Position numbers and translations under genes: made by a program. From Laspinema olomoucense D3b (lineage in GTDB: Bacteria > Cyanobacteriota > Cyanobacteriia > Cyanobacteriales > Laspinemataceae): 64,000 nt of DNA. The number at the start of each line of letters is the position of its first letter. Position 1 is the stretch's first letter. The stretch spans positions 1 to 64,000 of the forward strand of contig NZ_JAMXFA010000030.1 in the NCBI RefSeq assembly GCF_025370785.1, given 5' to 3'. Below the pieces are notes generated by a model that was not told the DNA's origin, searched no databases, and was given only the letters and a program-made list of their open reading frames with translations. Shown here in pieces: positions 1-9,590 of the stretch.

Positions 1-1576
1 ATCATTAAATGGGGCAAACCCTATAATTGCTTTTTTGTCAAGTACAATTTATACCAAATTAGATGAGCTTGCCCTGCAGTAAAACTGCCTGAGCAGTTTC
101 ACAAGGTTGAGCACTAAAAACGTAAGAGTAATAGAAGTTTCGGAAGTATTAGATAGTTTAGACATGACTCGATTCAGACTGAATCTTCGTTTACCCTGTC
201 CAAATTTCCCTTCAATTTCGTTGCGAATGCGCTCGTCTTCCTGTGCTTGTTTTTTATCTTGAAGGCTAACTTGGGTTCGCGGTCTCCCTAATGGAGGACC
301 GCTGAGTCTAATTCCTCTTTCTTTACACCAAGCTCTATTGACTCGGGTGCGATAAATTTTATCGGCGTGAACCGATTCCGGGTAAACTCCCGTCAATTCT
401 TTGTACGCCTCTACTTGACTAATAAAATCTCCACTTTCATTATAACTTTCCCAACTAATTTTTTCTAGCAATACATATCCTTCTACACAACTGACTGATA
501 ACTTCGCTCCGAATTCCGTAGGACTTCCTGCTTTACCTCGGACGATTGGACGGACATGAGGTTGTGTTAAACTGACAATCCGATTGTCGATTCTTTTTTG
601 ATTATTCGACCATATCAAATCCTGTTGACGATAAATTTCTGCGGAGACTAATAAATTCCTGTATTGCCTTCTGCTTAAGAGTTCTAAGCTGGCTCCTTTT
701 TCAATTAACTTGTCAATATGTCCCAAATTCCGTTTGATATATTGCAGTTGTTTTTTAACGGCTTCTTTCCTTTGGTTTCCAGAGGGGTTCCTCTTTTTAG
801 CGAACTTTAAATAATCTTTTCTGGCTTTATTTCTGTAAGTTCTTGGTTTTTTGTCCAGGTTATCCTTCAGAAATTTATATAAGGTATCTATGATGCTTTC
901 GGTAGTTTTTCTGGCTTGATTTAATAGCTCCACATCCGTGGGGTATTTGATATCCGCAGGGGAAACCGTTGCATCCATTAATAGCCGACCTCTATTTTCT
1001 TTTGGGTTTTCGGCTTCTTTTAACTTTTTTGTGCTGGGGTCCTCCGGAGTGAATCCTAGACTTTTTTGGACAATTCTACGATTAATTTTTTGAAGCAAAG
1101 CCGGAGTAATTCTTTGCCGAAAATGAACCATCATTGAGGGGTCAAAGGGCGCTTCGTTCTGATAACTGTTCTGTCCAATAAAATACTGTAAGTAAGGGTT
1201 TTCCTGTATTTGTTCTACAGTTTCTCGGTCACTCATACCCAACTTTTCTTTGATGATTAAAGCGCCCAGTGCCATCCTAAAAGATTTAGCGGGTGCTCCC
1301 ATTTCTTCTGAAAAATTTTGGGCATATTCTGCCTCAAATTCTGACCAAGGAATGAGCTTCGACAGAACTATCCACCGATTGTCTTCACACAGTTGGCCCT
1401 CAAAAGGAAGTTCAAAGGCTTCTTCTGGCCCCAGGGTGTTTTGTGATTTTCGATACATTTTCCCTCAACCGATGCACAACAATTTCCTATTTTACCTCTT
1501 TTTCCGGTCGTTTGGGCCCGAGCCACACTTCTGGGAGCCTTGAATAGTCAGCGTTTCACTTTTTTTCAGCAAGCCC
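1..1576 (-). mobile_element. Insertion sequence (IS5/IS1182-like), right end inside window
   Basis: The transposase gene and its flanks make up an insertion sequence. The right boundary is inferred near 1576: just after it the reading frame of a PhoD-like protein resumes at a Tyr-Leu-Ala-Lys-Asn-Pro-Asp motif, and upstream of it that homology is lost. The last bases, CAGCAAGCCC, may be the outer end of the terminal inverted repeat. I could not match them to a left-hand partner in positions 1-48, so the left end probably lies outside the window. The family name is by resemblance of the transposase only. Confidence 0.7.
49..1458 (-). CDS. IS5/IS1182-like DDE transposase
   Basis: A 469-residue transposase that would cut and join the ends of its own insertion sequence. 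The N-terminal third has the DUF772-like region typical of this group (GAPAKSFRMALGALIIKEKL, then a PYLQYFIG segment and an FDPSMMVHFR segment). Candidate catalytic acidic residues are the Asp in LLMDATV, the Asp in VHADKIYR and the Glu in NEIEGKFGQGKRR, in DDE order. The ORF is full length with an ATG start, and nothing suggests decay, so the element may be active. Members of this group are common in filamentous cyanobacteria. Exact IS family assignment would need an ISfinder comparison. Confidence 0.88.
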   Translation of the reverse strand: MYRKSQNTLGPEEAFELPFEGQLCEDNRWIVLSKLIPWSEFEAEYAQNFSEEMGAPAKSFRMALGALIIKEKLGMSDRETVEQIQENPYLQYFIGQNSYQNEAPFDPSMMVHFRQRITPALLQKINRRIVQKSLGFTPEDPSTKKLKEAENPKENRGRLLMDATVSPADIKYPTDVELLNQARKTTESIIDTLYKFLKDNLDKKPRTYRNKARKDYLKFAKKRNPSGNQRKEAVKKQLQYIKRNLGHIDKLIEKGASLELLSRRQYRNLLVSAEIYRQQDLIWSNNQKRIDNRIVSLTQPHVRPIVRGKAGSPTEFGAKLSVSCVEGYVLLEKISWESYNESGDFISQVEAYKELTGVYPESVHADKIYRTRVNRAWCKERGIRLSGPPLGRPRTQVSLQDKKQAQEDERIRNEIEGKFGQGKRRFSLNRVMSKLSNTSETSITLTFLVLNLVKLLRQFYCRASSSNLV

Positions 1577-3625
1577 TATTTAGCAAAAAATCCTGACGTT
1601 GCGGCTGCCGTAGAACGGGATGAAATCACCGGGATTGGACATTATCTCACGTTTGGTGTCACCGAAGGCCGGGAGTTTACTCCATTTAGGGAAGGCAATA
1701 CCACCCTCCCCAATGGAGTGGCTGCCGGGGATGTGACCCAAAATAGTGCTGTGTTGTGGACACGCAGTACAGAAGTAGGTCCGGTGATTTTTGAGTATGC
1801 CACCGATGCCAACTTTGGGGCGATCGCCGGACGAACTACCAACTTTGTCACCGACCCCACGGTCCCAGTCCAGGTGCAAGTGAGTGACTTGGCCCCGCAA
1901 ACCCAATATTACTATCGCGTCACTGATGCCGCAGGCACTTCCGCAATCGGACAGTTTCGCACTCCCGCCCCCTTGGGAACACAGACGGGATTACGGTTTG
2001 GCGTCACCGGAGACTGGCAGGGAGAACTCGCCCCCTATCCCTCCATTAGCAATGTCCCCGATCGCAACCTAGACTTTTTTGTACTCCTGGGAGATACGGT
2101 GGAAATGGACAGTATATCCCCAGACCTCCCCGGTGTCCGCCAATCCGCTAATATAGACCAATTTCGCACTAAATATAACGAAATTTTCAGCGAACGATTT
2201 GGACTCAACCCCTGGGCCGATTTGCGCGCCTCTACCGCTACCTATAACACCTGGGATGACCACGAAATCACCAATGATTTTGCCGGAGGTGCCGCCCCAG
2301 CCGCATCCCCCCAACGGAATGGGATTTTCGGGACCGAAGGCCGGTTTGTCAATGAAACTCCCGTATTTAATCAGGCATTGGAAGCGTTCCTGGATTACAA
2401 ACCCATGACGGAACAACAGTATGGGGAAACCGGCGACCCCCGGACCGCTAACAAAGAGAAACTGTATCGGTACAATGTTCATGGCAGCGATGCCGCCAGC
2501 TTTGTCTTAGACCTGCGATCGTTCCGCGATAAGCCCTTGCCCTTTATCCCGGAAACCGCTTCCCCAGAAGCCGTCAACGCCTATTTGCAAAACTCATTTG
2601 ACCCCAACCGCACAGTCTTAGGTCAAGCGCAGTTACAGGAGTTCAAAAACGATTTACTCGCCGCTGAAAACGCTGGAATTACCTGGAAGTTTGTCATGTC
2701 TACGGTCCCGATGCAACATTTTGGAATCGCAGTTTCTGGGGAACGTTGGGAGGGATTTGAGGCGGAACGAACCGAGATATTACGGTTTATTGATGAGAAC
2801 AATATTAGCAATGTGGTGTTTGTCAGTGGAGATTTTCATGGCAATGTCGTCAACAATGTGACCTACCAGGAGGGATTGGGTCAACCGCAAAAACCCACCG
2901 GCGCTTTTGATGTGATGATTGGTCCTGCGGCGATTCAGTTAAATATCGGCCAAGGACCTTTTGCGGCCCCATTTGGACCGGCAACCGTCGCCTTTACCCC
3001 CGATGCACTGCTGTCTCCCGCAGAGAAAGACCGCTATCGGGCAATGACCAATGAGGCGGAAAAGAATGCCTTTGTGCGCCAGGTGATTGATAATCGGATT
3101 CTGCCATTAGGATATGATCCCGTGGGGTTAGAAGGGTCAGAAATTGACGCGCAATTACTCCAGGGTTCCTATTTTAATGGACACAATTATGGCTGGACTG
3201 AATTTGCGATCGCCCCAGACACTCAACAGCTAACAGTGACAACCTTTGGCGTTGAACCTTATACCCAGGGGAACATGGAAGCGAATCCGGCAGAAGTTGC
3301 CAATCGCACCCCCACCGTTAGCTTACAATTTACGGTGAATCCGCAGACTGGGGATGTGCTATTACCCTCAAATATCACCACTGCCGTAGAGGAAAATCTA
3401 GCCCGAGATTTCGGACTGCAACCGGGTAATTTTACGCTAGTTTCCTCACAAAAACAAACCTGGTCTGATGGCTGTTTAGGGTTAGGAGAAGCCAATGAAA
3501 GCTGTTTGCTGGCCCTAGTGGAGGGGTGGCAGGTAACGGTCCAAAGTGGCGATCGCACCTTAGTCTACCGCACCGATGACACCGGGTCCCAAGTCAGACT
3601 CGATCGCCAATCCTCCCAATTGTAA
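1577..3625 (+). CDS. PhoD-like alkaline phosphatase, 5'-truncated by the IS
   Basis: Metallophosphoesterase of the PhoD family, a secreted phosphodiesterase/alkaline phosphatase normally using Fe and Ca to release phosphate from organic esters. After a short YLAKNPDVAAAV-type repeat, a PhoD_N fibronectin-like region (AAGDVTQNSAVLWTR) leads into the catalytic domain with VTGDWQG, LLGDTVEMD, TWDDHEITNDF and FVSGDFHGN, the expected metal-binding Asp/His motifs. The gene's real start and any signal peptide are missing: the frame is open back to 1543 but upstream DNA belongs to the insertion sequence. The first usable start inside is GTG at 1718, which would give 635 residues without an export signal. 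Probably non-functional unless a new start and promoter are used. Family call is secure; functionality is doubtful. Confidence 0.85.
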   Translation, partial: YLAKNPDVAAAVERDEITGIGHYLTFGVTEGREFTPFREGNTTLPNGVAAGDVTQNSAVLWTRSTEVGPVIFEYATDANFGAIAGRTTNFVTDPTVPVQVQVSDLAPQTQYYYRVTDAAGTSAIGQFRTPAPLGTQTGLRFGVTGDWQGELAPYPSISNVPDRNLDFFVLLGDTVEMDSISPDLPGVRQSANIDQFRTKYNEIFSERFGLNPWADLRASTATYNTWDDHEITNDFAGGAAPAASPQRNGIFGTEGRFVNETPVFNQALEAFLDYKPMTEQQYGETGDPRTANKEKLYRYNVHGSDAASFVLDLRSFRDKPLPFIPETASPEAVNAYLQNSFDPNRTVLGQAQLQEFKNDLLAAENAGITWKFVMSTVPMQHFGIAVSGERWEGFEAERTEILRFIDENNISNVVFVSGDFHGNVVNNVTYQEGLGQPQKPTGAFDVMIGPAAIQLNIGQGPFAAPFGPATVAFTPDALLSPAEKDRYRAMTNEAEKNAFVRQVIDNRILPLGYDPVGLEGSEIDAQLLQGSYFNGHNYGWTEFAIAPDTQQLTVTTFGVEPYTQGNMEANPAEVANRTPTVSLQFTVNPQTGDVLLPSNITTAVEENLARDFGLQPGNFTLVSSQKQTWSDGCLGLGEANESCLLALVEGWQVTVQSGDRTLVYRTDDTGSQVRLDRQSSQL

Positions 3626-3644
3626 AATCCCCTTCCTTCCGGTC

Positions 3645-3745
3645 CCCTCCCCTTAGCAAGGGGAGGGTTAGGGTGGGGTTCCCCTGGGGCGATCGCCACC
3701 TCCGGTCCCCTCACCTTAGCAAGGGGAGGGTTAGGGTGGGGTTCT
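3645..3745. repeat. Direct repeat pair, ~40 bp
   Basis: Two near-identical units at about 3645-3685 and 3704-3745 share CCTTAGCAAGGGGAGGG followed by TTAGGGTGGGGTTC. Within each unit CCCCTCCCCTTAGCAAGGGGAGGG can fold on itself. They sit just after the phosphatase stop and could end transcription, but look more like a dispersed repeat. Confidence 0.7.
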
Positions 3746-3774
3746 TCTGGGGCGATCGCAAGTTAGAATCTCCC

Positions 3775-3832
3775 CCATCCTCCCCATCCTCCCCATCCTC
3801 CCCATCCCGATGGCGGTCCTCCCCATCCTCCA
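3775..3832. repeat. CCCCATCCT minisatellite
   Basis: Tandem units of about 9 bp (CCCCATCCT) fill the space before the convergent kinase gene. This is the C-rich strand of the same G-rich sequence seen at 10449-10613, 31560-31616, 35761-35797 and 53071-53108. Confidence 0.75.
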
Positions 3833-6800
3833 TCATCGCTGCTTCATCACCACCAAAGTAATATCATCAAACACCTTCTGTTCCCCAATAAACTCCCGCA
3901 CATCCTGAATCACCCCGGAACGAATCGCCTCCGCAGACTCCTGCCAATACTGCGACACCACCTCACACAATCGGTCCATCCCATAGAACTCTCCCGCCAT
4001 ATTTTCCGCCTCCGGTATCCCATCGGTATAAAGCACCACCCCATCCCCGGGATTTAACTCCACTTCTGCCTGAGTAATAAAATCAGAAATATCCAACTCT
4101 AACCCCACAGGAAATCCTAAATCCACCGTATCCAGTCGCTCAATTTCTCCCGTTCCTCGGACTACCAAAACCTCCTCATGTTGTCCCGTAATCCGTAACA
4201 CGCCATCAGCATAATCCAACAACGCTAAAGTTAGATTCTTATCCGTCCGCATCCGGGCTACGTTGTCATGAATCATCCGGTTAATCGTATTTAAAAACTT
4301 CACGTAATCCCTTTCATCGTTCACCAACAAAGTCCGCACAGCCGTTTGGACCATCACCATCACCATTCCGGCTTCTAATCCATGTCCCGTGACATCCCCA
4401 ATCCCGATTTTGATATGTCCCTCATGGTTCAACACATCATAATAATCTCCCCCAATTTCATCGGCTGGCTCCATAAATCCCGCAATTTCTAACCCAGGAA
4501 TCGCCTGCAATTCTTCATAGCGAGGCAACATTTTTTGTTGGAGTTGACGGGTGACATCCAGTTCGGCACTCATCCGCAGGTTGTCGGATTTGAGCAGTTC
4601 ATTCAATGCGCTGATTTCTTCGTTGGCTTCGGCGAGTTGGGCGGTACGTTCGATGACTTTATCTTCTAAGGTGCGATACAGTTGGGCATTTTCTAGGGAA
4701 ATTGCCGCTTGGGCGGAGATGACTTGTAACAGTTCGATGCGTTCCGGGGTAAATGCGCCAGTTGCTAAGTTATTTTCTAGGTAAAGAATACCGATGAGTT
4801 TGCCTTGGTTGACAATAGCGGCACAAAGAAGGGATTGAGTTTGCTGTTGGAGAATATAAGGTTCTGAGGTGAAAATTCCCTCTTCGGTGGCGTTGGCGAG
4901 GATGACATTTTCTTGGGTCCGGGCGACATAGTTAATGATAGCCGGTGGGACGAAGTTGCCGCTTTCTAAGGGGAGGGATTCCAGGATTTGGACTGCCCCA
5001 TTGGGGAGTTTGGCAGCTTCGATTTTGAGTTGGTTGTTGTCAGATAAAATCAGCACACCTTTTTGTGCACCAGCGTTTTCTATGGCGAGAGTCAGAAGTT
5101 GGGCGAGGAGTTTATTGAGTTGGATTTCGCTGCTGATGGCTTGGGAGGCTTTGAGCACGGTGGCGATATCCAGGGTTTCCCCGGAACTGCTGCCACTGGT
5201 GGAGGTGGTGGAGAGTTTGCTGCTGGTGGAGGTGCGTAATTCGATGAGTTGGGGATAACGGGTTTCTAGCTGTTGGACTTTGGCAGTGGCCCCCCAGCGT
5301 TGGTAAGCATAGTGGCCTTCTTGGAGGTAGAAGCGGGCTAAGTGAGGGATGTTGCGCGCGATGTAGAAACGGGCGGCGAGTTCGTAGGCGAGGGCTTCTT
5401 CGTTGAGGTATTCGTTTTCTTTGGCGAGGCTGATGGCGCGATCGTAGTAGTCTCGCGCATCGGACGGGTTGCACAAGACTCGGGCGCGTTCGGCTTCGAC
5501 GAGATAATATTTATGCAGGTAGTTCATGGGGGCCTGTTGCGCCCAAAGTTGCATTTTTTCCTGGTTGGCGGTGACTTTTTCTAGGATCCGCTGTTGTTCG
5601 GGTTCGGAGGCGTCGGGATAGAGGGCGAGGTGCGTGAGGGAATCGTAGAAATGGAACACTAAAGCAAGGGGTGTTCCTAGGGCGTTTATCACATATTTTT
5701 CTAACTCAGCAATTGTAGTGATGGCATCCTGAAATTCCTGAAACTGATAGGCTAAAATCAGTTTATTCAAATACATATTATGTAATGAACTGACATCTCC
5801 CGCTTGGAGGCGAAGTGGGGCCATGATTTCTTCATTAAAAGCCTCTCCCATTAATCGCCAAGGAGTTTCGGAATTTCCGCGAAGGTTTAAAATAGCTTGT
5901 CGGAAGGATTCGTGCCAATTCAACGGGCTTTCTTGCTTTAAATTACGCATTAAAAGGCTATAATTTTGGGCCTGCTTTTCCAGGTTTTCTAAACTTTTAC
6001 CCCCTAAATAAGCATTGACGGTATAAGAACATAAATTATTGGCTGCAATCTCAAAGTCTCCACTTTCTAATCCGGCTTGATATCCTTCTAAAAAGGGATT
6101 TAAACTCAGGTGTAAATGCTCTTTGGCGTGAGTGGTGAAAAAGTAACTCCGAGCATAGACTCGGGCTTGAACCTGTCTATCATTTAAGTGGTTAGCTAAC
6201 TGGATAGCGAATTGACCATATTGATAACCCCTTTCTAATTGTCCCGAACGGCAGAGAATAAATCCATAAAAGGCAAAGGCATCTGCTGATAGGGGTGCAT
6301 ATCCATAGTGAACGGATAAATCAATCTGCTTACAGACGAACAGGGCAAATAATCCATAAATTGAATAAGAAGCATTATAGGACATCGCCATAATTTTCAT
6401 AGCAGCCCCTTTGTAGGGGTCGCTCATGGGGGTGAAATTTAGCAAATTGTCGGCGGTGCGGGCGCGTTCTGCTAAATTCTCCTGAGTCTGCTGGAGTGCT
6501 TGCATCACATCTTCATCGGTGGGCTGTTCGGGAAAGTCTACTCCCAGAAGTTTTAATACTTCTAATGCTATGGTGATGCCTTCTCTCAATTGGTTTTGAG
6601 CATTATAAGCTAAAATCCGTGTTTCATAAGCCTTTACTTGATCTAAAACATTGAGTGCCTGTTCCTGTAGCTGTTCAATTAGCTGTCTCATTGCCTCAAA
6701 GTCACCGCATAAATAAGCAGCTTCTGCGGCTTCTTCATATAAATTTAAGGTAAGGCGATAGTGAGTTTGCCAAGATTGCAGAGAGAGTAATTCTAAACCC

Positions 6801-9127
6801 ACTTTTAAGTAATTATAAGCAGGCTGATAAGCGGCTGATTTTTTTGCTTTTATGCCCGCTTGTAAATTTAGGTCAGCTAAATCATTTCGTTCTTCTAGTG
6901 TTTGAATTAAATTTTTACCCAAATTTAATTGATTGACAATATTAAATATTTGCTTTTTCCCTTCTTCGGGGTTTTGATATTGTCTTAATAAGCGACCAAT
7001 TCTTAGATGGACCGCTTGTTTATCAGTTTCTGGAATTAAAGAATAAGCCGCTTGCTGGATGCGGTCATGAGCAAATTTATACTCCACAGTTACCCCCTGT
7101 GCAATCTCGGGGATATCCAATTCCATTAGCTTATAGTCGTCCCCAAGGGGTAAAATCAAAGTCTCGGAGATGGCATCCCATAATGCGGCTGCCGTTTCTG
7201 AACGGGATTTCTGAGAGACGAGGGCCAAAGTTTCTAGGTCAAAGCGATAGCCCATACAAGCCGCTAATTTTAAGCAATTTTGGGTAGTTTCGGGTAGTTT
7301 TTGAACTTGCTCTACCATCAAATCTACCACATTGTCTGTAATATTTTGGGCCGCTATTTGATGAATATCCCACTGCCAACAGCGACGGGAAGATTCAAAA
7401 TTTAAGACTTTATTTTTATAGAGAGAATTTAAAAATTGGTTGACAAAAAACGGATTTCCCTTCGTTTTGGCCTCTACTAACTCTGCAAGGGGTCGGGCAA
7501 TTTCTTCAGCCGCATTTAGGGTATCGGCCACCAACAGAGTGACATCACTTAGACTCAACGGAGTCAGAAAAATTTGATTCACGGTTGCTTGGTTTTTTTG
7601 AAGTTCCTCTAGGGTGAGCATCAAGGGATGCGCTGAGGAAACTTCGTTATCGCGATAGGCCCCGATGAGATATAAATACTGACTCGCCGGGGTCGTCATC
7701 AAAAGTGCTAACAATTTCAGGGAAGCGCTATCAGACCATTGTAAATCATCTAAAAAGACAACTAGCGGATGTTCGGCTTGGGTAAAGACTTGAATAAAGT
7801 TTTGGAAGACTAATTTAAAGCGATTTTCAGCTTCCGTTCCCGGAAGTTCCGGTACATTGGGTGGTTCGCCAATGATGGCTTTCAGTTCGGGAATGACATC
7901 AATGATAATTTGTGCATTAGGCCCGAGTGCCGTCAGCAGTTTCTCCCGCCAAGTGGCGATTTGGATCGCGCTTTCTGTGAGCAATTGCAATATTAAAGAC
8001 CGAAAGGCTTGCACCAGAGAAGCATAAGGAATATCCCGTTGCAGTTGGTCAAATTTGCCGGAGATAAAATAACCTCGTTGACGGGTAATCGGTTTATAAA
8101 CTTCCTGGACTAAGGCCGATTTCCCAATCCCAGAATATCCCGCTACGAGCATCAGTTCAGTGTGTCCCCCGCTACAAACTCGCTCGAAACCGGAGAGCAG
8201 TTCGGCGATTTCTTGCTGTCGTCCATACAGTTTTTGCGGCAGTTGGAATCGGTCCGAACTATCCTGAGTCGCGAGAGGAAAAAGTATAATCTCTCCAGTG
8301 CTTTGCCACTGGCGCAGACATTCTTCTAAATCCTTCTTTAATCCATAAGCGGATTGATAGCGGTCTTCAGCATTTTTGGACATCAATTTTAAGATGATGT
8401 GCGAAATTGCTTCAGGAATCTCTGGATTAATCTGATGGGGTGGGATGGGTTGTTGGGCTAGATGGGAATGCACCAGGGCCAGGGCGTCATCGCTGGGAAA
8501 GGGAACTCTGCCGATAAGTAGTTCGTAAAAGGTCGCCCCGAGGGAATAAAAATCACTGCGATAGTCTACGCTGCGATTCATCCGTCCGGTTTGTTCCGGG
8601 GCAATATAGAGGAGGGTTCCTTCTAAGAGATTAGGATTCCGAAAGGTGGGATTTTCTCGACTCAGTTGGGTAGAGATGCCAAAATCGATAAGTTTGAGTT
8701 CTTGGGTGTTGGGGTTGAAAACCAGGTTGGTGGGGTTAATATCTTTGTGGATAATTTGTTGCTGATGGACAAGATCCAAGATTTCAGCAATGTTAATGGC
8801 AATGGGTAAAAATTGACTCAGGGTTAAAGGTTGATTTTGAATGATTGTCTTTAGGGAAACTCCGCCAAAATCTTCAATCACCATCACCCACTGGCGATCC
8901 GACCTTTCTAAGCGATAGGCATTAATAATTCCGGGAAAATTTAAAGACTGAGTGGTTTCATACTCGCGCTGAAACTGGGCGATTTTTTCGGGGGAGGGGT
9001 AGGCTTGATTGAGTAGCTTGAGGATAACGGGTTGGTTATCGGATAGACCCACGGCGCGATAGATTCGGGAGTTGCTGCTTTCGTGGAGTAGTTCGCCGAT
9101 TTGGTAGTTTAAAATTGCGATCGCCAT
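3833..9127 (-). CDS. Multidomain Ser/Thr kinase - AAA ATPase - GAF - PP2C phosphatase
   Basis: A 1764-residue soluble signalling protein. Residues ~8-272 form a protein kinase domain (candidate Lys37, HKDINPTN at 127-134, DFG at 148-150; the glycine loop is degenerate). Residues ~300-570 are an AAA-type ATPase with Walker A GYSGIGKS (330-337) and a VVFLDDLQWSD Walker B. A long helical TPR-like stretch follows, then a GAF domain (~1320-1475), a short coiled coil and a SpoIIE/RsbU-type PP2C phosphatase (~1546-1764: ADEIGGDYYDV, IGDVTGHGLEAG, LYTDGIPEAEN, DDITLVV). Similar kinase-ATPase-GAF proteins in cyanobacteria more often end in a histidine kinase; here the output is a phosphatase. Substrates are unknown. 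The start ATGGCGATCGCAATT contains a HIP1 site. It is the only gene in its stretch and converges with the phosphatase gene. Confidence 0.93.
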   Translation of the reverse strand: MAIAILNYQIGELLHESSNSRIYRAVGLSDNQPVILKLLNQAYPSPEKIAQFQREYETTQSLNFPGIINAYRLERSDRQWVMVIEDFGGVSLKTIIQNQPLTLSQFLPIAINIAEILDLVHQQQIIHKDINPTNLVFNPNTQELKLIDFGISTQLSRENPTFRNPNLLEGTLLYIAPEQTGRMNRSVDYRSDFYSLGATFYELLIGRVPFPSDDALALVHSHLAQQPIPPHQINPEIPEAISHIILKLMSKNAEDRYQSAYGLKKDLEECLRQWQSTGEIILFPLATQDSSDRFQLPQKLYGRQQEIAELLSGFERVCSGGHTELMLVAGYSGIGKSALVQEVYKPITRQRGYFISGKFDQLQRDIPYASLVQAFRSLILQLLTESAIQIATWREKLLTALGPNAQIIIDVIPELKAIIGEPPNVPELPGTEAENRFKLVFQNFIQVFTQAEHPLVVFLDDLQWSDSASLKLLALLMTTPASQYLYLIGAYRDNEVSSAHPLMLTLEELQKNQATVNQIFLTPLSLSDVTLLVADTLNAAEEIARPLAELVEAKTKGNPFFVNQFLNSLYKNKVLNFESSRRCWQWDIHQIAAQNITDNVVDLMVEQVQKLPETTQNCLKLAACMGYRFDLETLALVSQKSRSETAAALWDAISETLILPLGDDYKLMELDIPEIAQGVTVEYKFAHDRIQQAAYSLIPETDKQAVHLRIGRLLRQYQNPEEGKKQIFNIVNQLNLGKNLIQTLEERNDLADLNLQAGIKAKKSAAYQPAYNYLKVGLELLSLQSWQTHYRLTLNLYEEAAEAAYLCGDFEAMRQLIEQLQEQALNVLDQVKAYETRILAYNAQNQLREGITIALEVLKLLGVDFPEQPTDEDVMQALQQTQENLAERARTADNLLNFTPMSDPYKGAAMKIMAMSYNASYSIYGLFALFVCKQIDLSVHYGYAPLSADAFAFYGFILCRSGQLERGYQYGQFAIQLANHLNDRQVQARVYARSYFFTTHAKEHLHLSLNPFLEGYQAGLESGDFEIAANNLCSYTVNAYLGGKSLENLEKQAQNYSLLMRNLKQESPLNWHESFRQAILNLRGNSETPWRLMGEAFNEEIMAPLRLQAGDVSSLHNMYLNKLILAYQFQEFQDAITTIAELEKYVINALGTPLALVFHFYDSLTHLALYPDASEPEQQRILEKVTANQEKMQLWAQQAPMNYLHKYYLVEAERARVLCNPSDARDYYDRAISLAKENEYLNEEALAYELAARFYIARNIPHLARFYLQEGHYAYQRWGATAKVQQLETRYPQLIELRTSTSSKLSTTSTSGSSSGETLDIATVLKASQAISSEIQLNKLLAQLLTLAIENAGAQKGVLILSDNNQLKIEAAKLPNGAVQILESLPLESGNFVPPAIINYVARTQENVILANATEEGIFTSEPYILQQQTQSLLCAAIVNQGKLIGILYLENNLATGAFTPERIELLQVISAQAAISLENAQLYRTLEDKVIERTAQLAEANEEISALNELLKSDNLRMSAELDVTRQLQQKMLPRYEELQAIPGLEIAGFMEPADEIGGDYYDVLNHEGHIKIGIGDVTGHGLEAGMVMVMVQTAVRTLLVNDERDYVKFLNTINRMIHDNVARMRTDKNLTLALLDYADGVLRITGQHEEVLVVRGTGEIERLDTVDLGFPVGLELDISDFITQAEVELNPGDGVVLYTDGIPEAENMAGEFYGMDRLCEVVSQYWQESAEAIRSGVIQDVREFIGEQKVFDDITLVVMKQR

Positions 9128-9280
9128 CAGATTCTGTCCTCGTTCAGGGTCTACAGGGGATACCTACCCGCATCCAAAGTTCCCGATCCGGACGGATGGT
9201 TAACCCCGCCTTGGGTAAGATATTCCCTTTACCCTCTAATGTTAGCCGATTCTTATAGAGTCTACTTAGCATTGAGGCCG

Positions 9281-9463
9281 TCAGTCTGAATCCAGGAATG
9301 CTTCAGCCGTGGGATTCAAGGTTGGCAACCATGAGGCTGTCACGGGGTCAACCACGGAAAACAACAATTTATCCGCATATTTAATCCAGGCTTGAGCAGC
9401 CAATGTGAGGTATTCTCCCGGTTGAATGCCGCTTCCCACTATAGCTAATGAACCCCAGTGCAA
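9281..9463 (-). pseudogene. N-terminal remnant of a TP-methylase (borosin-type) methyltransferase
   Basis: A 60-residue frame resembling the first ~60 residues of tetrapyrrole-methylase-fold SAM methyltransferases found in cyanobacteria, some of which belong to borosin peptide N-methylation systems. Signature pieces are GSLAIVGSGIQPGEYLTLAA, ADKLLFSVVDPVTASW and LNPTAEAFL. It then stops; the next 150 bases do not continue the family in any frame I followed. The frame begins with TTG, preceded by a perfect AGGAGG six bases upstream, so translation of the fragment is possible. Most likely a decayed gene; an alternative is a deliberately short domain protein. The family call is from memory of the conserved motif pattern. 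Confidence 0.5.
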
Positions 9464-9590
9464 CGGTTTCCTCCTGAATTTCTAGAGTTTGACAACACTA
9501 AGTATAACATATTTAAGGGTTTTAAAAAATAAAGGGTATATTGTGAGAGAAATTCCCACAATATACCCCCTAAACTGAGCCGATCGCCGG

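Noticed and set aside
5112-5474. Arg/Pro/His-rich 120-residue frame within the kinase gene
   Set aside because: Same-strand shadow in a different phase of the large kinase/PP2C gene; composition is typical of an out-of-frame translation.
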